DNA of 9,832 nt from CAZNVG01 sp964576475 (GTDB lineage Bacteria; Patescibacteriota; Saccharimonadia; Saccharimonadales; CAZNVG01), in assembly GCA_964576475.1 (NCBI GenBank), contig CAZNVG010000040.1, positions 1 through 9,832 of the forward strand, given 5' to 3'. A program made the position numbers and the translations under genes. Below are positions 1 to 6,429 of this stretch, piece after piece. How positions within the stretch are numbered: the first letter of the stretch is position 1; each line of letters starts with the position of its first letter. The notes under the pieces were generated by a model. The model saw only the letters and a program-made list of their open reading frames with translations, had not been told where the DNA came from and did no database searches.

Positions 1-91
1 TAATTAGTAACTATGAATACTAAGATGGATTCATACTCAACTTCGAAAGTAAAACGTCTAATCACTTAACTCGATTAGTTGCGAATGCTTA

Positions 92-97
92 TATAAT
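92..97 (+). promoter_or_regulatory. -10 box, probably giving a leaderless mRNA
   Basis: A perfect TATAAT lies seven bases before the ATG at 105. Transcription would begin at or next to the start codon, so the mRNA would be leaderless or nearly so, which fits the absence of a Shine-Dalgarno sequence. No convincing -35 box sits at normal spacing; a TTAACT at 66-71 is about 20 bases upstream. The rest of positions 1-91 is AT-rich and shows no gene. Confidence 0.55.
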
Positions 98-104
98 TAA
101 AAAT

Positions 105-749
105 ATGAAACAACAAGGTGCTCTGAATTTCTATTTTGGTAATTGCCGCGAGTTTGTCGGGCTACTTGATGCAATTCGCGATAATTACGAACCTCACAGA
201 TATAATTACCTAAGCCTAATCCTTAGCCGTACTCTAAAGATACCAATGCACGAAGTTGTGCTCATTCAGCTTTATTTGCTAACTGGTAGGTTCGAGCCCT
301 CGGCATATTTCTCTAAGGTCTTGGTTTTAACTGGTGAAGATATTTACAATGCCGAGTATCCTGACAAGAAGTCCGTTTTCCTGAATCTTATGCCAGATGC
401 CACCAAAGACGACGTAGTGAACTACGTTGAGAGTAATTGGCCGGAAGTTCGAGAGATTCTTGATAGCAATTTCCCTAAACGGAAGCGCAGGACAGTCGAG
501 ATTAGGCGGCTAAACGACTGGTTACAGATTGCCGAGAAGGTCTATCTCTACAAGAAAGAGGGTGAATTTAACAAGGAGGACTTCTATTCAGATTTAGCAC
601 ATGATTACGGGATTCCGTCATCAGAAGTAAAGGCGCACGCTAAACACTATCGACCTCTTATGAAACTAAAATACCCATCTTTTAAACCTGATGAGAATTC
701 AGACGATATGACCTACAGTGAGTCATATGAAGGCGACAGAAGACAATGA
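105..749 (+). CDS. Unrecognised 214-residue element protein
   Basis: I do not recognise this protein's family. It is hydrophilic, mixed-charge and rich in Lys, Glu, Asp and Tyr, with no signal peptide or membrane segment. A basic patch (KRKRR, residues 125-129) follows a probable helical segment with NWPEV (111-115), and the last 20 residues are acidic and polar. The basic patch hints at nucleic-acid contact, but that is inference. The ATG is preceded by a -10 box rather than a Shine-Dalgarno, supporting this start. The gene is AT-rich like the recombinase downstream and unlike the thrS cluster, so it probably belongs to the same mobile element. Its 3' end overlaps a small ORF starting at 727. 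It could be an accessory recombination factor, a regulator or simple phage/plasmid cargo. Confidence 0.7.
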   Translation: MKQQGALNFYFGNCREFVGLLDAIRDNYEPHRYNYLSLILSRTLKIPMHEVVLIQLYLLTGRFEPSAYFSKVLVLTGEDIYNAEYPDKKSVFLNLMPDATKDDVVNYVESNWPEVREILDSNFPKRKRRTVEIRRLNDWLQIAEKVYLYKKEGEFNKEDFYSDLAHDYGIPSSEVKAHAKHYRPLMKLKYPSFKPDENSDDMTYSESYEGDRRQ

Positions 750-825
750 GGCGATTGAGCAGGCTAAATTCTTCCTGTCCCTTTATAAAGCCAAAAAGTT
801 GAAATTGGCAACTAATAATGGATAA
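727..825 (+). CDS. Small overlapping ORF, 32 residues
   Basis: An ATG at 727 lies 23 bases inside the end of the upstream gene, in a different frame, and opens a 32-codon frame ending in TAA at 823-825. The peptide begins MKATEDNEAIEQAKFF and ends in a basic stretch (KAKKLKLA), so it would be a short amphipathic helix with a positive tail. Start-stop overlap of this kind is typical of translational coupling. A purine-rich AGTGAG (718-723) before the ATG is at most a weak ribosome site. Small basic proteins beside large serine integrases sometimes act as directionality factors, but nothing here proves that. It may be chance. Confidence 0.35.
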   Translation: MKATEDNEAIEQAKFFLSLYKAKKLKLATNNG

Positions 826-826
826 T
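799..826 (+). promoter_or_regulatory. Candidate promoter for the recombinase leader
   Basis: TTGAAA (799-804) and GATAAT (821-826) are separated by 16 bases. The pair overlaps the end of the small ORF and would start a transcript near 833, giving a leader of about 105 bases ahead of the recombinase that contains the hairpin at 870-916. AT-richness makes chance matches easy. Confidence 0.35.
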
Positions 827-869
827 AAAAAGTGGCTATAAATCAATAACATTAATCGAATATGCAGAC

Positions 870-920
870 GGCGGTCTCTGTTCTCCTGTTATTGGGAGTT
901 AGCCACAGAGACCGCCTTTT
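870..920 (+). terminator. Long-stem terminator or attenuator before the recombinase
   Basis: GGCGGTCTCTGT (870-881) is perfectly complementary to ACAGAGACCGCC (905-916), giving a 12-bp stem followed by TTTT (917-920). The 23-base loop contains a second possible stem, CTCC (883-886) with GGAG (895-898). The hairpin ends only about 20 bases before the recombinase ATG at 938 and just before its Shine-Dalgarno (AAGGAG, 925-930). It therefore either insulates the recombinase from upstream transcription or acts as an attenuator in its leader. The T-run is short, so termination may be partial. Confidence 0.65.
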
Positions 921-937
921 GTATAAGGAGAAAAGAT

Positions 938-2530
938 ATGCAAGATAGGGCAATTGCATTGTGCAGAGTATCAACAGTAAAGCAAAGTATTGAAGGGACG
1001 AGCCTCGAGGCTCAAGAGCAGCGAGTCTATGATGCAGCGATATATCTCGATACAGAGATAGTAAAGTTTTGGAGCATTAAGGCTTCTAGTAGGAAAGGTA
1101 AGAATTTCCAAAGGAAAGACTTGCTGGAAATGCTATCGTACGCTAAGGCAGACAAGCGAGTAAAATATATCATTGTCGATGAGCCGGATAGGTTCATGAG
1201 AGACTTTGAGATGTATTATTTTTGGAAGGTGAAGTTCAGAGAAGAGGCGGGCGCAAAGCTCGTCTATGCCAAGAAACCACACCTGGTACACGAGAATAAT
1301 ATGATGACTCTCATGGAAGAGATGCTTGATGTCTTTAGGGCAGAAGCGAGCAATCAAGAGAGAATAACGAAAACTATTTCTAATATGCAGGCAAGAGTAA
1401 AACTTGGTTATTTTCCTGGGGTTACAAAGGCGGGCTACAAGAAAACTGACACGCGTGGTTTATTTGAGCCAAGAGAGCCAGAATGGAGTCTTTTAAGAGA
1501 GGCATTTATATCAATTCTGAACGGTTTAACGATTAAAGACGCTGTAGCAAATCTTGGTGCTAATGGATATAAGACGCCTAAAGGTGGCCATGTAGATGTT
1601 TTCAATTTCAAGAGATTTATGAAAGACCCATACTATGCAGGCATTATCGCTATGTCTGACTGGGAGATAAACCCAAACGGCTTACATAAACCTATGATTA
1701 ACACTGAACAGCACGAGCAGTTGAAAGCTATCGCAGAAGGTGTAACATACAAGCCTCGGAAGAAATTCCGACCTGAGTTTATGTTGTCGAATATTATGGA
1801 TTGCACAGAATGTTTAGAAAGTATAACAGAGAAAGCCCCACGGCTAGTTGGGTATGACCATAATAACGGTAAGAAGGGTAACAGCTACAAAACTTATAAG
1901 CGCTATAGATGCCGTAATTGTGGTTCGTCTTTTCTTCAAAGTGAATTGCATGAGACGTTTAGCGATGAACTTTTACAGATAAGACTATCCGAAAAGCGTA
2001 AAGAGGAGTTCATTGGTGCTCTACGCAAAGTATGGGAGCACGATACGGCATCTGTTCAGTCCCGTTCATTAGTGCTAGAGCGGAGACTTGAGGAGTTAAA
2101 GTCTGAAAGAAGTAAAGCACTTAGAAGTGCACTGAACAACAACTTTAGCGAGGATGACACGAAAGCAGTACTCGATGATATTGATGATGATATCAGGGCT
2201 GTAGAGAATGACCTAAAAGATTTAAGTGATATCGAGAAGGACTTTGTTGAATTCGTTGACTTCTCGATAGGCTTTGTAGAGGATTTGCGCGAACGATTCT
2301 GGGAATTGGATGCCGAACACCTGGGGTGGTGTAAACAGCTCCTATTTCCTGAAGGTTTTTCTGTGTCACGAGATAAAAAAGTTTACACCCCTAAAATAAG
2401 CGACTTTTACAGATTAGCAAACACTCAAAAAGACCCCGAAGGGTCTTCTGAATCGAATATGGTGGGCGATAGAGGATTCGAACCTCTCACCTCCTCAACG
2501 TCAATGAGGCGCTCTAGCCAAATGAGCTAA
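938..2530 (+). CDS. Large serine recombinase (site-specific integrase)
   Basis: This is a large serine integrase that would cut and rejoin element and host attachment sites through a 5'-phosphoserine link. The N-terminal resolvase domain (about 1-150) has the RVS motif with nucleophile Ser12, SLEAQ (22-26) and the catalytic-core DRFMRD (84-89). A recombinase domain follows at about 155-270. Next is a zinc ribbon with Cys289/Cys292 and Cys325/Cys328, then a Lys/Glu-rich coiled coil (about 372-435), the usual order for the family. AAGGAG seven bases before the ATG fixes the start. The natural protein probably ends near residue 496: codons 497-503 lie in a tRNA terminator, and codons 508-530 are the antisense of tRNA-Val, producing the well-known artefact peptide GDRGFEPLTSS. 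The frame's 3' end therefore depends on the integration site. It is AT-rich relative to the downstream host genes. Confidence 0.93.
   Translation: MQDRAIALCRVSTVKQSIEGTSLEAQEQRVYDAAIYLDTEIVKFWSIKASSRKGKNFQRKDLLEMLSYAKADKRVKYIIVDEPDRFMRDFEMYYFWKVKFREEAGAKLVYAKKPHLVHENNMMTLMEEMLDVFRAEASNQERITKTISNMQARVKLGYFPGVTKAGYKKTDTRGLFEPREPEWSLLREAFISILNGLTIKDAVANLGANGYKTPKGGHVDVFNFKRFMKDPYYAGIIAMSDWEINPNGLHKPMINTEQHEQLKAIAEGVTYKPRKKFRPEFMLSNIMDCTECLESITEKAPRLVGYDHNNGKKGNSYKTYKRYRCRNCGSSFLQSELHETFSDELLQIRLSEKRKEEFIGALRKVWEHDTASVQSRSLVLERRLEELKSERSKALRSALNNNFSEDDTKAVLDDIDDDIRAVENDLKDLSDIEKDFVEFVDFSIGFVEDLRERFWELDAEHLGWCKQLLFPEGFSVSRDKKVYTPKISDFYRLANTQKDPEGSSESNMVGDRGFEPLTSSTSMRRSSQMS
2427..2447 (-). terminator. 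Terminator of tRNA-Val
   Basis: Read on the minus strand, a 7-bp stem (AAGACCC with GGGTCTT) closed by a TTCG tetraloop is followed by TTTT. It begins 13 bases after the tRNA's encoded CCA. On the plus strand the stem is not followed by a T-run, so it serves the tRNA and not the recombinase. It lies inside the recombinase reading frame. Confidence 0.85.
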
Positions 2531-2536
2531 TCACCC
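2460..2536 (-). tRNA. tRNA-Val (anticodon GAC)
   Basis: On the minus strand the sequence folds as a full cloverleaf. The acceptor GGGTGAT pairs with ATCGCCC (one T-G wobble). The D-stem is GCTC/GAGC, the anticodon stem CCTCA/TGAGG and the T-stem AGAGG/CCTCT with a TTCGAAT loop. The anticodon loop TTGACGT gives GAC (plus-strand 2500-2502), reading GUC valine codons. CCA is encoded at 2460-2462. It has its own promoter and terminator. Its 3' end faces the mobile element, so it is the probable integration target. Confidence 0.95.
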
Positions 2537-2546
2537 ATACCGAACT

Positions 2547-2575
2547 ATTTTACCAGAAGAGACAAAAGCTTGCAA
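2547..2575 (-). promoter_or_regulatory. Promoter of tRNA-Val
   Basis: On the minus strand TTGCAA (2575-2570) and TAAAAT (2552-2547) are separated by exactly 17 bases. The -10 box ends 10 bases before the tRNA 5' end, so the transcript would carry only a few extra 5' bases. TTGCAA is its own reverse complement and also serves the opposite promoter. Confidence 0.7.
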
Positions 2576-2598
2576 TAACGGAGGTGGTTATGTATCAT
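2570..2598 (+). promoter_or_regulatory. Promoter of thrS, sharing its -35 with tRNA-Val
   Basis: The same TTGCAA (2570-2575), read rightward, is followed after exactly 17 bases by TATCAT (2593-2598). Transcription would start near 2605, producing a leader of about 170 bases that contains the T-box elements. No other promoter upstream of the T-box is as good. Confidence 0.6.
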
Positions 2599-2604
2599 GA
2601 TAGC

Positions 2605-2773
2605 AAGCGATGACGCGGTCTAACCAGCCGCTGAGCACGTGAACGCGGTTGCGACAGCACGTAAACTAGTCGGAACAAGAGAAATAGCCAAGGTGGAACC
2701 TCCTGAACTTTCAGGACCGAGGCACGCACACGTAAAGTCGTTGATGCGTGCGTTTTTATTAAAAGGAGGTTTC
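2605..2773 (+). promoter_or_regulatory. T-box riboswitch leader of thrS
   Basis: T-box leaders sense uncharged tRNA, here presumably tRNA-Thr, and switch on the synthetase gene. The T-box core GGTGGAACC lies at 2692-2700. The antiterminator can be drawn: CCAAGG (2688-2693), a seven-base bulge TGGAACC (2694-2700) whose TGGA would pair with a tRNA ending TCCA, a TCCTGA/TCAGGA hairpin (2701-2716) and CCGAGG (2717-2722), with the tandem mismatch typical of the lower helix. Upstream, ACGTG/CACGT (2637-2641/2658-2662) encloses CGC/GCG with a GGTT loop. If the proposed start is right, stem I is very short. A possible Thr specifier ACC (2623-2625) lies in the loop of GCGG/CCGC (2615-2631), but I am unsure of it. 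GGAACCTCCT (2695-2704) can also pair with AGGAGGTTTC (2764-2773), covering the Shine-Dalgarno. Confidence 0.8.
2722..2757 (+). terminator. Leader terminator of the thrS T-box
   Basis: GCACGCA (2722-2728) pairs perfectly with TGCGTGC (2745-2751) over a 16-base loop and is followed by GTTTTT. Its left arm abuts the 3' strand of the antiterminator and overlaps it by one base, so exclusion of one by the other would be weak or steric rather than by extensive shared pairing. Confidence 0.65.
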
Positions 2774-2774
2774 T

Positions 2775-4610
2775 ATGAACGACGAACAACTTTATGCCAT
2801 GCGCCATAGCTTGGCGCACATCACTGCACAAGCAGTACAACATCTATGGCCAGAGGCTAAGTTTGGCGTAGGACCAGTGGTAGAAAACGGATTTTACTAT
2901 GATATCGACCTCGGCGATACTAAAGTATCTGAGGCGGATTTCAAGCGCATCGAGAAAGAAATGCGCGGCATTATCAACCGTGATTTTCCATTTGAGCGTA
3001 GCGAGAAACCGATTGATGAAGCACTCGCGTGGGCAAGGGCCGCCAACCAACCCTATAAAATAGAATTACTCAACGATCTAAAGCGAGAGGGTACGACACT
3101 TGCTAGTGAGCTGGACGCGGCAGTTATGGGCTTGGATCTATCTGCTGGGATTAGTGGTATGGTGTATGACCCGGTAAAGAGTGTTGTCGACGTGTCATTC
3201 TACACCGATGGTGATTTCACTGACCTATGTCGTGGCCCGCACGCCGAAAGTACCGGTAAAGTCGGCGCCTTCAAGCTGATGCGCGTCGCCGGTGCCTACT
3301 GGCGCGGCAACGAGAAGAACCCGCAGATGCAGCGGCTCTACGGGGTGGCATTCGCCACTCAGGAAGAGCTAGACAACCACCTAGCGATGTTGGAAGAGGC
3401 AAAAAAGCGTGATCACCGCAAGTTGGGCAAGGAGTTGGATTTATTTACATCGTCAACGCTGATTGGTGCTGGCCTACCGTTGTTTACTCCTCGCGGAACA
3501 ATTTTGCGCGACAAATTGAACGAACTCGCCCAAAGCTATCGTGCCAACCATGGGTATCAAAGAGTATGGATTCCAACTATTGCAAAGCTTGATACGTATA
3601 AAGTCTCTGGGCATTTCGAGAAATTTCCAGAATTACTTCGCTTTACCTCAACCGAGTCGGGCGATGAATTGGCACTAAAGCCGGTTAACTGCCCACACCA
3701 TACCCAGATATATGCTGGCGCACCGCGAAGCTACCGAGATTTGCCTGTGAAGTTCATGGAAACAACTGCGGTATATCGTGACGAGAAGAGTGGTGAACTA
3801 GGTGGACTAAGCCGTGTACGGGCAATCACGCAGGATGACTCGCATGTCTTCTGTATGAATAGCCAGGTCGAGGGGGTATTCTCGGAGCTCATTGAGAGTG
3901 CCCAGGACCTTTACGAACTGCTCGATATGAAGCTTTCACTACGCCTTTCATTTCGCGATGACGCTGATAACTATCTAGGTACAAAAGAGATGTGGGATAG
4001 TGCTGAATCTGCAATCCATAAGTTAGCTGATCAGTTTGGCCTAGAATACGAAATTGGTATAGGCGAGGCAGCGATTTACGGGCCAAAGATGGACTTTATG
4101 GCTACTGACGCGCTGGGTCGTAAATGGCAGTTGGCAACGGTGCAGCTGGACTATGCTATGCCCGAAAGGTTTGGCCTGGAATACACTGACGAGCAGGGTA
4201 GTAAGCAGCACCCAATTATGATTCATTGTGCACTGCTTGGCAGTATCGAGCGGTTTATGAGCGTGTTTATTGAGCATACGGGTGGCTGGTTTCCATTCTG
4301 GGCAGCGCCGGAGCAGGTGCGTATTTTGACTATTAACGACACTGTGTTGGATTATGTTGAAGAAATTACATCGATCCTATCAGAGGTAGTTTTGATGAAA
4401 CCGGTTAAATATAATGAAGTACGATTTACAACGGATGATCGCAACGAATCTTTGGGCAAGAAAATTCGTGAAGCTACGGCTATGAAGATTCCGGTACAGC
4501 TGATTGTCGGGCCAAAGGATAAGGACGCCCGAGAGGTGAGTGTCCGAACCCAGGACGGCGAGCAGAAGGTCTCGCTTGATGAGCTCGCCGAGTATCTGCG
4601 AGGACTGTAA
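2775..4610 (+). CDS. thrS: Threonyl-tRNA synthetase lacking the TGS domain
   Basis: This cytosolic class II synthetase charges tRNA-Thr and edits mischarged Ser-tRNA. The editing domain starts almost at once with HSLAH (His11, His15) and has CRGPH (Cys152, His156), so editing looks intact. The catalytic domain (about 225-505) keeps zinc ligands Cys306, His357 and His484, motif 2 Arg335 (TAVYRDE) and motif 3 Arg493 (GSIERF). The anticodon-binding domain is about 512-611. The usual N-terminal TGS domain of about 60 residues is absent. A segment of about 30 residues (roughly 104-139) in the editing domain appears to be extra compared with the Escherichia coli protein. AAGGAGG (2763-2769) fixes the ATG, and no upstream in-frame coding fits in the T-box leader. 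It heads the operon. Confidence 0.97.
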   Translation: MNDEQLYAMRHSLAHITAQAVQHLWPEAKFGVGPVVENGFYYDIDLGDTKVSEADFKRIEKEMRGIINRDFPFERSEKPIDEALAWARAANQPYKIELLNDLKREGTTLASELDAAVMGLDLSAGISGMVYDPVKSVVDVSFYTDGDFTDLCRGPHAESTGKVGAFKLMRVAGAYWRGNEKNPQMQRLYGVAFATQEELDNHLAMLEEAKKRDHRKLGKELDLFTSSTLIGAGLPLFTPRGTILRDKLNELAQSYRANHGYQRVWIPTIAKLDTYKVSGHFEKFPELLRFTSTESGDELALKPVNCPHHTQIYAGAPRSYRDLPVKFMETTAVYRDEKSGELGGLSRVRAITQDDSHVFCMNSQVEGVFSELIESAQDLYELLDMKLSLRLSFRDDADNYLGTKEMWDSAESAIHKLADQFGLEYEIGIGEAAIYGPKMDFMATDALGRKWQLATVQLDYAMPERFGLEYTDEQGSKQHPIMIHCALLGSIERFMSVFIEHTGGWFPFWAAPEQVRILTINDTVLDYVEEITSILSEVVLMKPVKYNEVRFTTDDRNESLGKKIREATAMKIPVQLIVGPKDKDAREVSVRTQDGEQKVSLDELAEYLRGL

Positions 4611-4611
4611 A

Positions 4612-5220
4612 GTGAAGCGGCTGGTAATTGCCATTGACTGCGATGATGTACTGGTCGATACCACGCACGACCTCATACAGTTTTATAATAAAAAATACAA
4701 CACAGAGCTCAATGAAACTGATATTTACACTGATGTACCTTCTGAGCGTTTTAAGGTTGGGACGCTTCGCGAAGCCATTGAGCGCTTTAACGAGCGACTG
4801 ATGATGGAAGAGTATTATGCTATCGCGCCTAGTCAGCATACCATTGACGCCGTAAAACGACTGGCGGCTCATCATGAGCTGCATCTGGTGACAGGTAGGC
4901 AGGAGCGGCTCGAAGAGGCGACAATGGCGATGGTGAGCACATACTTTCCAGGGTGCTTTGCATCGGTTGAGCATACAAACTACATAACAGCCGATAAGCA
5001 TGCGAAAAAACGAGCAAAAGGTGAAGTATGTCGGGCAATCGGGGCGGATGTGATGATTGACGACTATATCGAGCATGTGAGAAATGTCGTTGAAGCAGGA
5101 ATCCCTCATGCAATCGTGTTTGGTGATTTTGACTGGGGCAAGCGAGGGCCTTTGCCGAAAAATACAGTAAGATGTGCAACATGGCATGACGTGGAGGTTG
5201 AAATTGAGCGAATTACCTGA
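4612..5220 (+). CDS. HAD-family 5'-nucleotidase (deoxyribonucleotidase-like)
   Basis: A phosphatase of the haloacid dehalogenase superfamily, closest in look to the 5'(3')-deoxyribonucleotidase/YorS-like group that removes phosphate from nucleoside monophosphates. Motif I is IDCDDV with nucleophile Asp9 and acid-base Asp11, motif II is TGR (94-96), the motif III lysine is probably Lys137 (KGE), and motif IV is MIDDY with Asp150/Asp151. A helical cap occupies about residues 17-75. The GTG start at 4612 is chosen because it is one base after the thrS stop, gives motif I at the expected distance from the N-terminus, and has GAGG at 4601-4604; an earlier ATG at 4540 lies deep inside thrS. The product would be 202 residues. 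Substrate is not shown by sequence; a nucleotide salvage or clean-up role is inference. Confidence 0.85.
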   Translation: MKRLVIAIDCDDVLVDTTHDLIQFYNKKYNTELNETDIYTDVPSERFKVGTLREAIERFNERLMMEEYYAIAPSQHTIDAVKRLAAHHELHLVTGRQERLEEATMAMVSTYFPGCFASVEHTNYITADKHAKKRAKGEVCRAIGADVMIDDYIEHVRNVVEAGIPHAIVFGDFDWGKRGPLPKNTVRCATWHDVEVEIERIT

Positions 5221-6406
5221 AGAAACCAAGCAATTACGCGAAAAGGTATACGAGTTGATGACAGAGCTGCCCGCTGACAAGGTGACGACGTATGGGGACC
5301 TTGCGGCACTAGCTGGCAGCCCGCGGGCAGCACGTATCGTTGGTGGGATTGCGCATAGTGGTCCGACAGAGCTACCCTGGCACCGGCTCGTCAATGCCCA
5401 AGGCGGCTTGGCGGTTGGCTTTCCTGGCGGACAGGACGTGCAGCGCCAATTGCTTGAGCAAGATGGTATCGAGTGCGACGAGGAGTGGCATATCAAAGAT
5501 TTTGGGGAGCGACGATGGCGGCCGGAATGGAACGACCCGAACGAACCTCCGCTTGTTGTAATAGTTGGCCCTACGGCCAGCGGCAAAACGGCGCTTGCCA
5601 TCAAGCTTGCATGCCAGCACGAAGGTGAAATTATTTGTGCCGATAGCCGCACCATCTATAAAGGTATGGATATTGGCACTGCCAAGCCGAGCATGGATGA
5701 GCGAGCACGTGTACCTCACTGGGGGCTCGACCTAGTGGAGCCCGGCGAACGCTTCACGGCGGCAGACTTTAAGCAGTATGCGCTCGCTGCAATTGCCGAA
5801 ATTCGTGCTCGTGGGCATGTACCGTTCTTGGTTGGTGGCACCGGACTGTACGTCGATGCAGTACTATTTGATTACCAATTTGGCGTGGAGGCTGACCCTC
5901 AGCTGCGAGCACAGCTTAATGATTTATCAATCGACCAGCTGCAAGAGTATTGTGTAAAACACAGCATAGAATTGCCCGAAAACGCCCTGAACAAGCGGTA
6001 TCTCATACGGGCCATTGAGCAGGGAGGTGTTAACCATAAGAGGAATGGTACAGTAGCGGCTAATACTATTGTTGTAGGTATAGCTACAAATAAAGAAGCA
6101 TTACGTTGTCGTATCGAGGATAGGACTGAACAATTATTTACCAACGGTGTTGTAGATGAGACAAAAATCTTGGGCGAAAAATATGGTTGGGATAGTGAGG
6201 CAATGACTGGAAACATCTATCCCGTAGTGCACAGCTATCTACATGGCGAGCTGACTCTCGAAGCGGCAAAGCAGCGGGCGAGTGCACTAGATTGGCGACT
6301 CGCCAAGCGCCAGCTTACCTGGCTACGCCGTAATCCATATATTGAATGGCTTGACCGGGAGGACGCTGAACACTATATTGCCGCAAAGCTCTACGACATA
6401 CAGTAA
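5204..6406 (+). CDS. miaA: Fusion of alkyltransferase-like protein and MiaA
   Basis: Two domains are joined in one uninterrupted frame. Residues about 5-92 match the DNA-binding domain of O6-alkylguanine-DNA alkyltransferase (VTTYGDLA, SPRAARIVGG), but the catalytic PCHR is PWHR (58-61). Trp59 replaces the acceptor Cys, the mark of alkyltransferase-like (ATL) proteins that recognise lesions without repairing them. Residues about 116-400 are tRNA dimethylallyltransferase, which adds the isopentenyl group to A37. They contain P-loop GPTASGKT (122-129), DSRTIYKGMDIGTAKP (147-162), GGTGLYVDA (211-219) and KRQLTW (368-373). The TTG start at 5204 is chosen for its GGAGG (5193-5197) at ideal spacing; an ATG at 5174 would add ten residues without a better site. 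It overlaps the nucleotidase gene by 17 bases, suggesting translational coupling. Confidence 0.92.
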   Translation: MSELPEETKQLREKVYELMTELPADKVTTYGDLAALAGSPRAARIVGGIAHSGPTELPWHRLVNAQGGLAVGFPGGQDVQRQLLEQDGIECDEEWHIKDFGERRWRPEWNDPNEPPLVVIVGPTASGKTALAIKLACQHEGEIICADSRTIYKGMDIGTAKPSMDERARVPHWGLDLVEPGERFTAADFKQYALAAIAEIRARGHVPFLVGGTGLYVDAVLFDYQFGVEADPQLRAQLNDLSIDQLQEYCVKHSIELPENALNKRYLIRAIEQGGVNHKRNGTVAANTIVVGIATNKEALRCRIEDRTEQLFTNGVVDETKILGEKYGWDSEAMTGNIYPVVHSYLHGELTLEAAKQRASALDWRLAKRQLTWLRRNPYIEWLDREDAEHYIAAKLYDIQ

Positions 6407-6411
6407 AAATG

Positions 6412-6420
6412 TGCTACAGT
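6412..6420 (+). promoter_or_regulatory. Candidate extended -10 before the winged-helix gene
   Basis: TGCTACAGT has the extended -10 form TGnTAnnnT and ends nine bases before the ATG at 6430. It could start a leaderless internal transcript within the operon. No clear -35 is visible. Confidence 0.35.
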
Positions 6421-6429
6421 GTACATAAG

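Noticed and set aside
2459..2530. C-terminal recombinase peptide GDRGFEPLTSS as a real domain
   Set aside because: It is the translation of tRNA-Val antisense, a common database artefact, and not conserved protein.
4540..4611. Longer start for the nucleotidase gene at 4540
   Set aside because: It would overlap 71 bases of thrS and push the HAD motif I to an unusual depth. GTG at 4612 fits the spacing and has GAGG upstream.
4480..5655. Minus-strand open frame of 391 codons
   Set aside because: It lies antisense to thrS, the nucleotidase and the ATL-MiaA gene, all of which have recognisable motifs. Its translation is rich in Ser, Cys, His and Pro with no domain, as expected for an antisense shadow.
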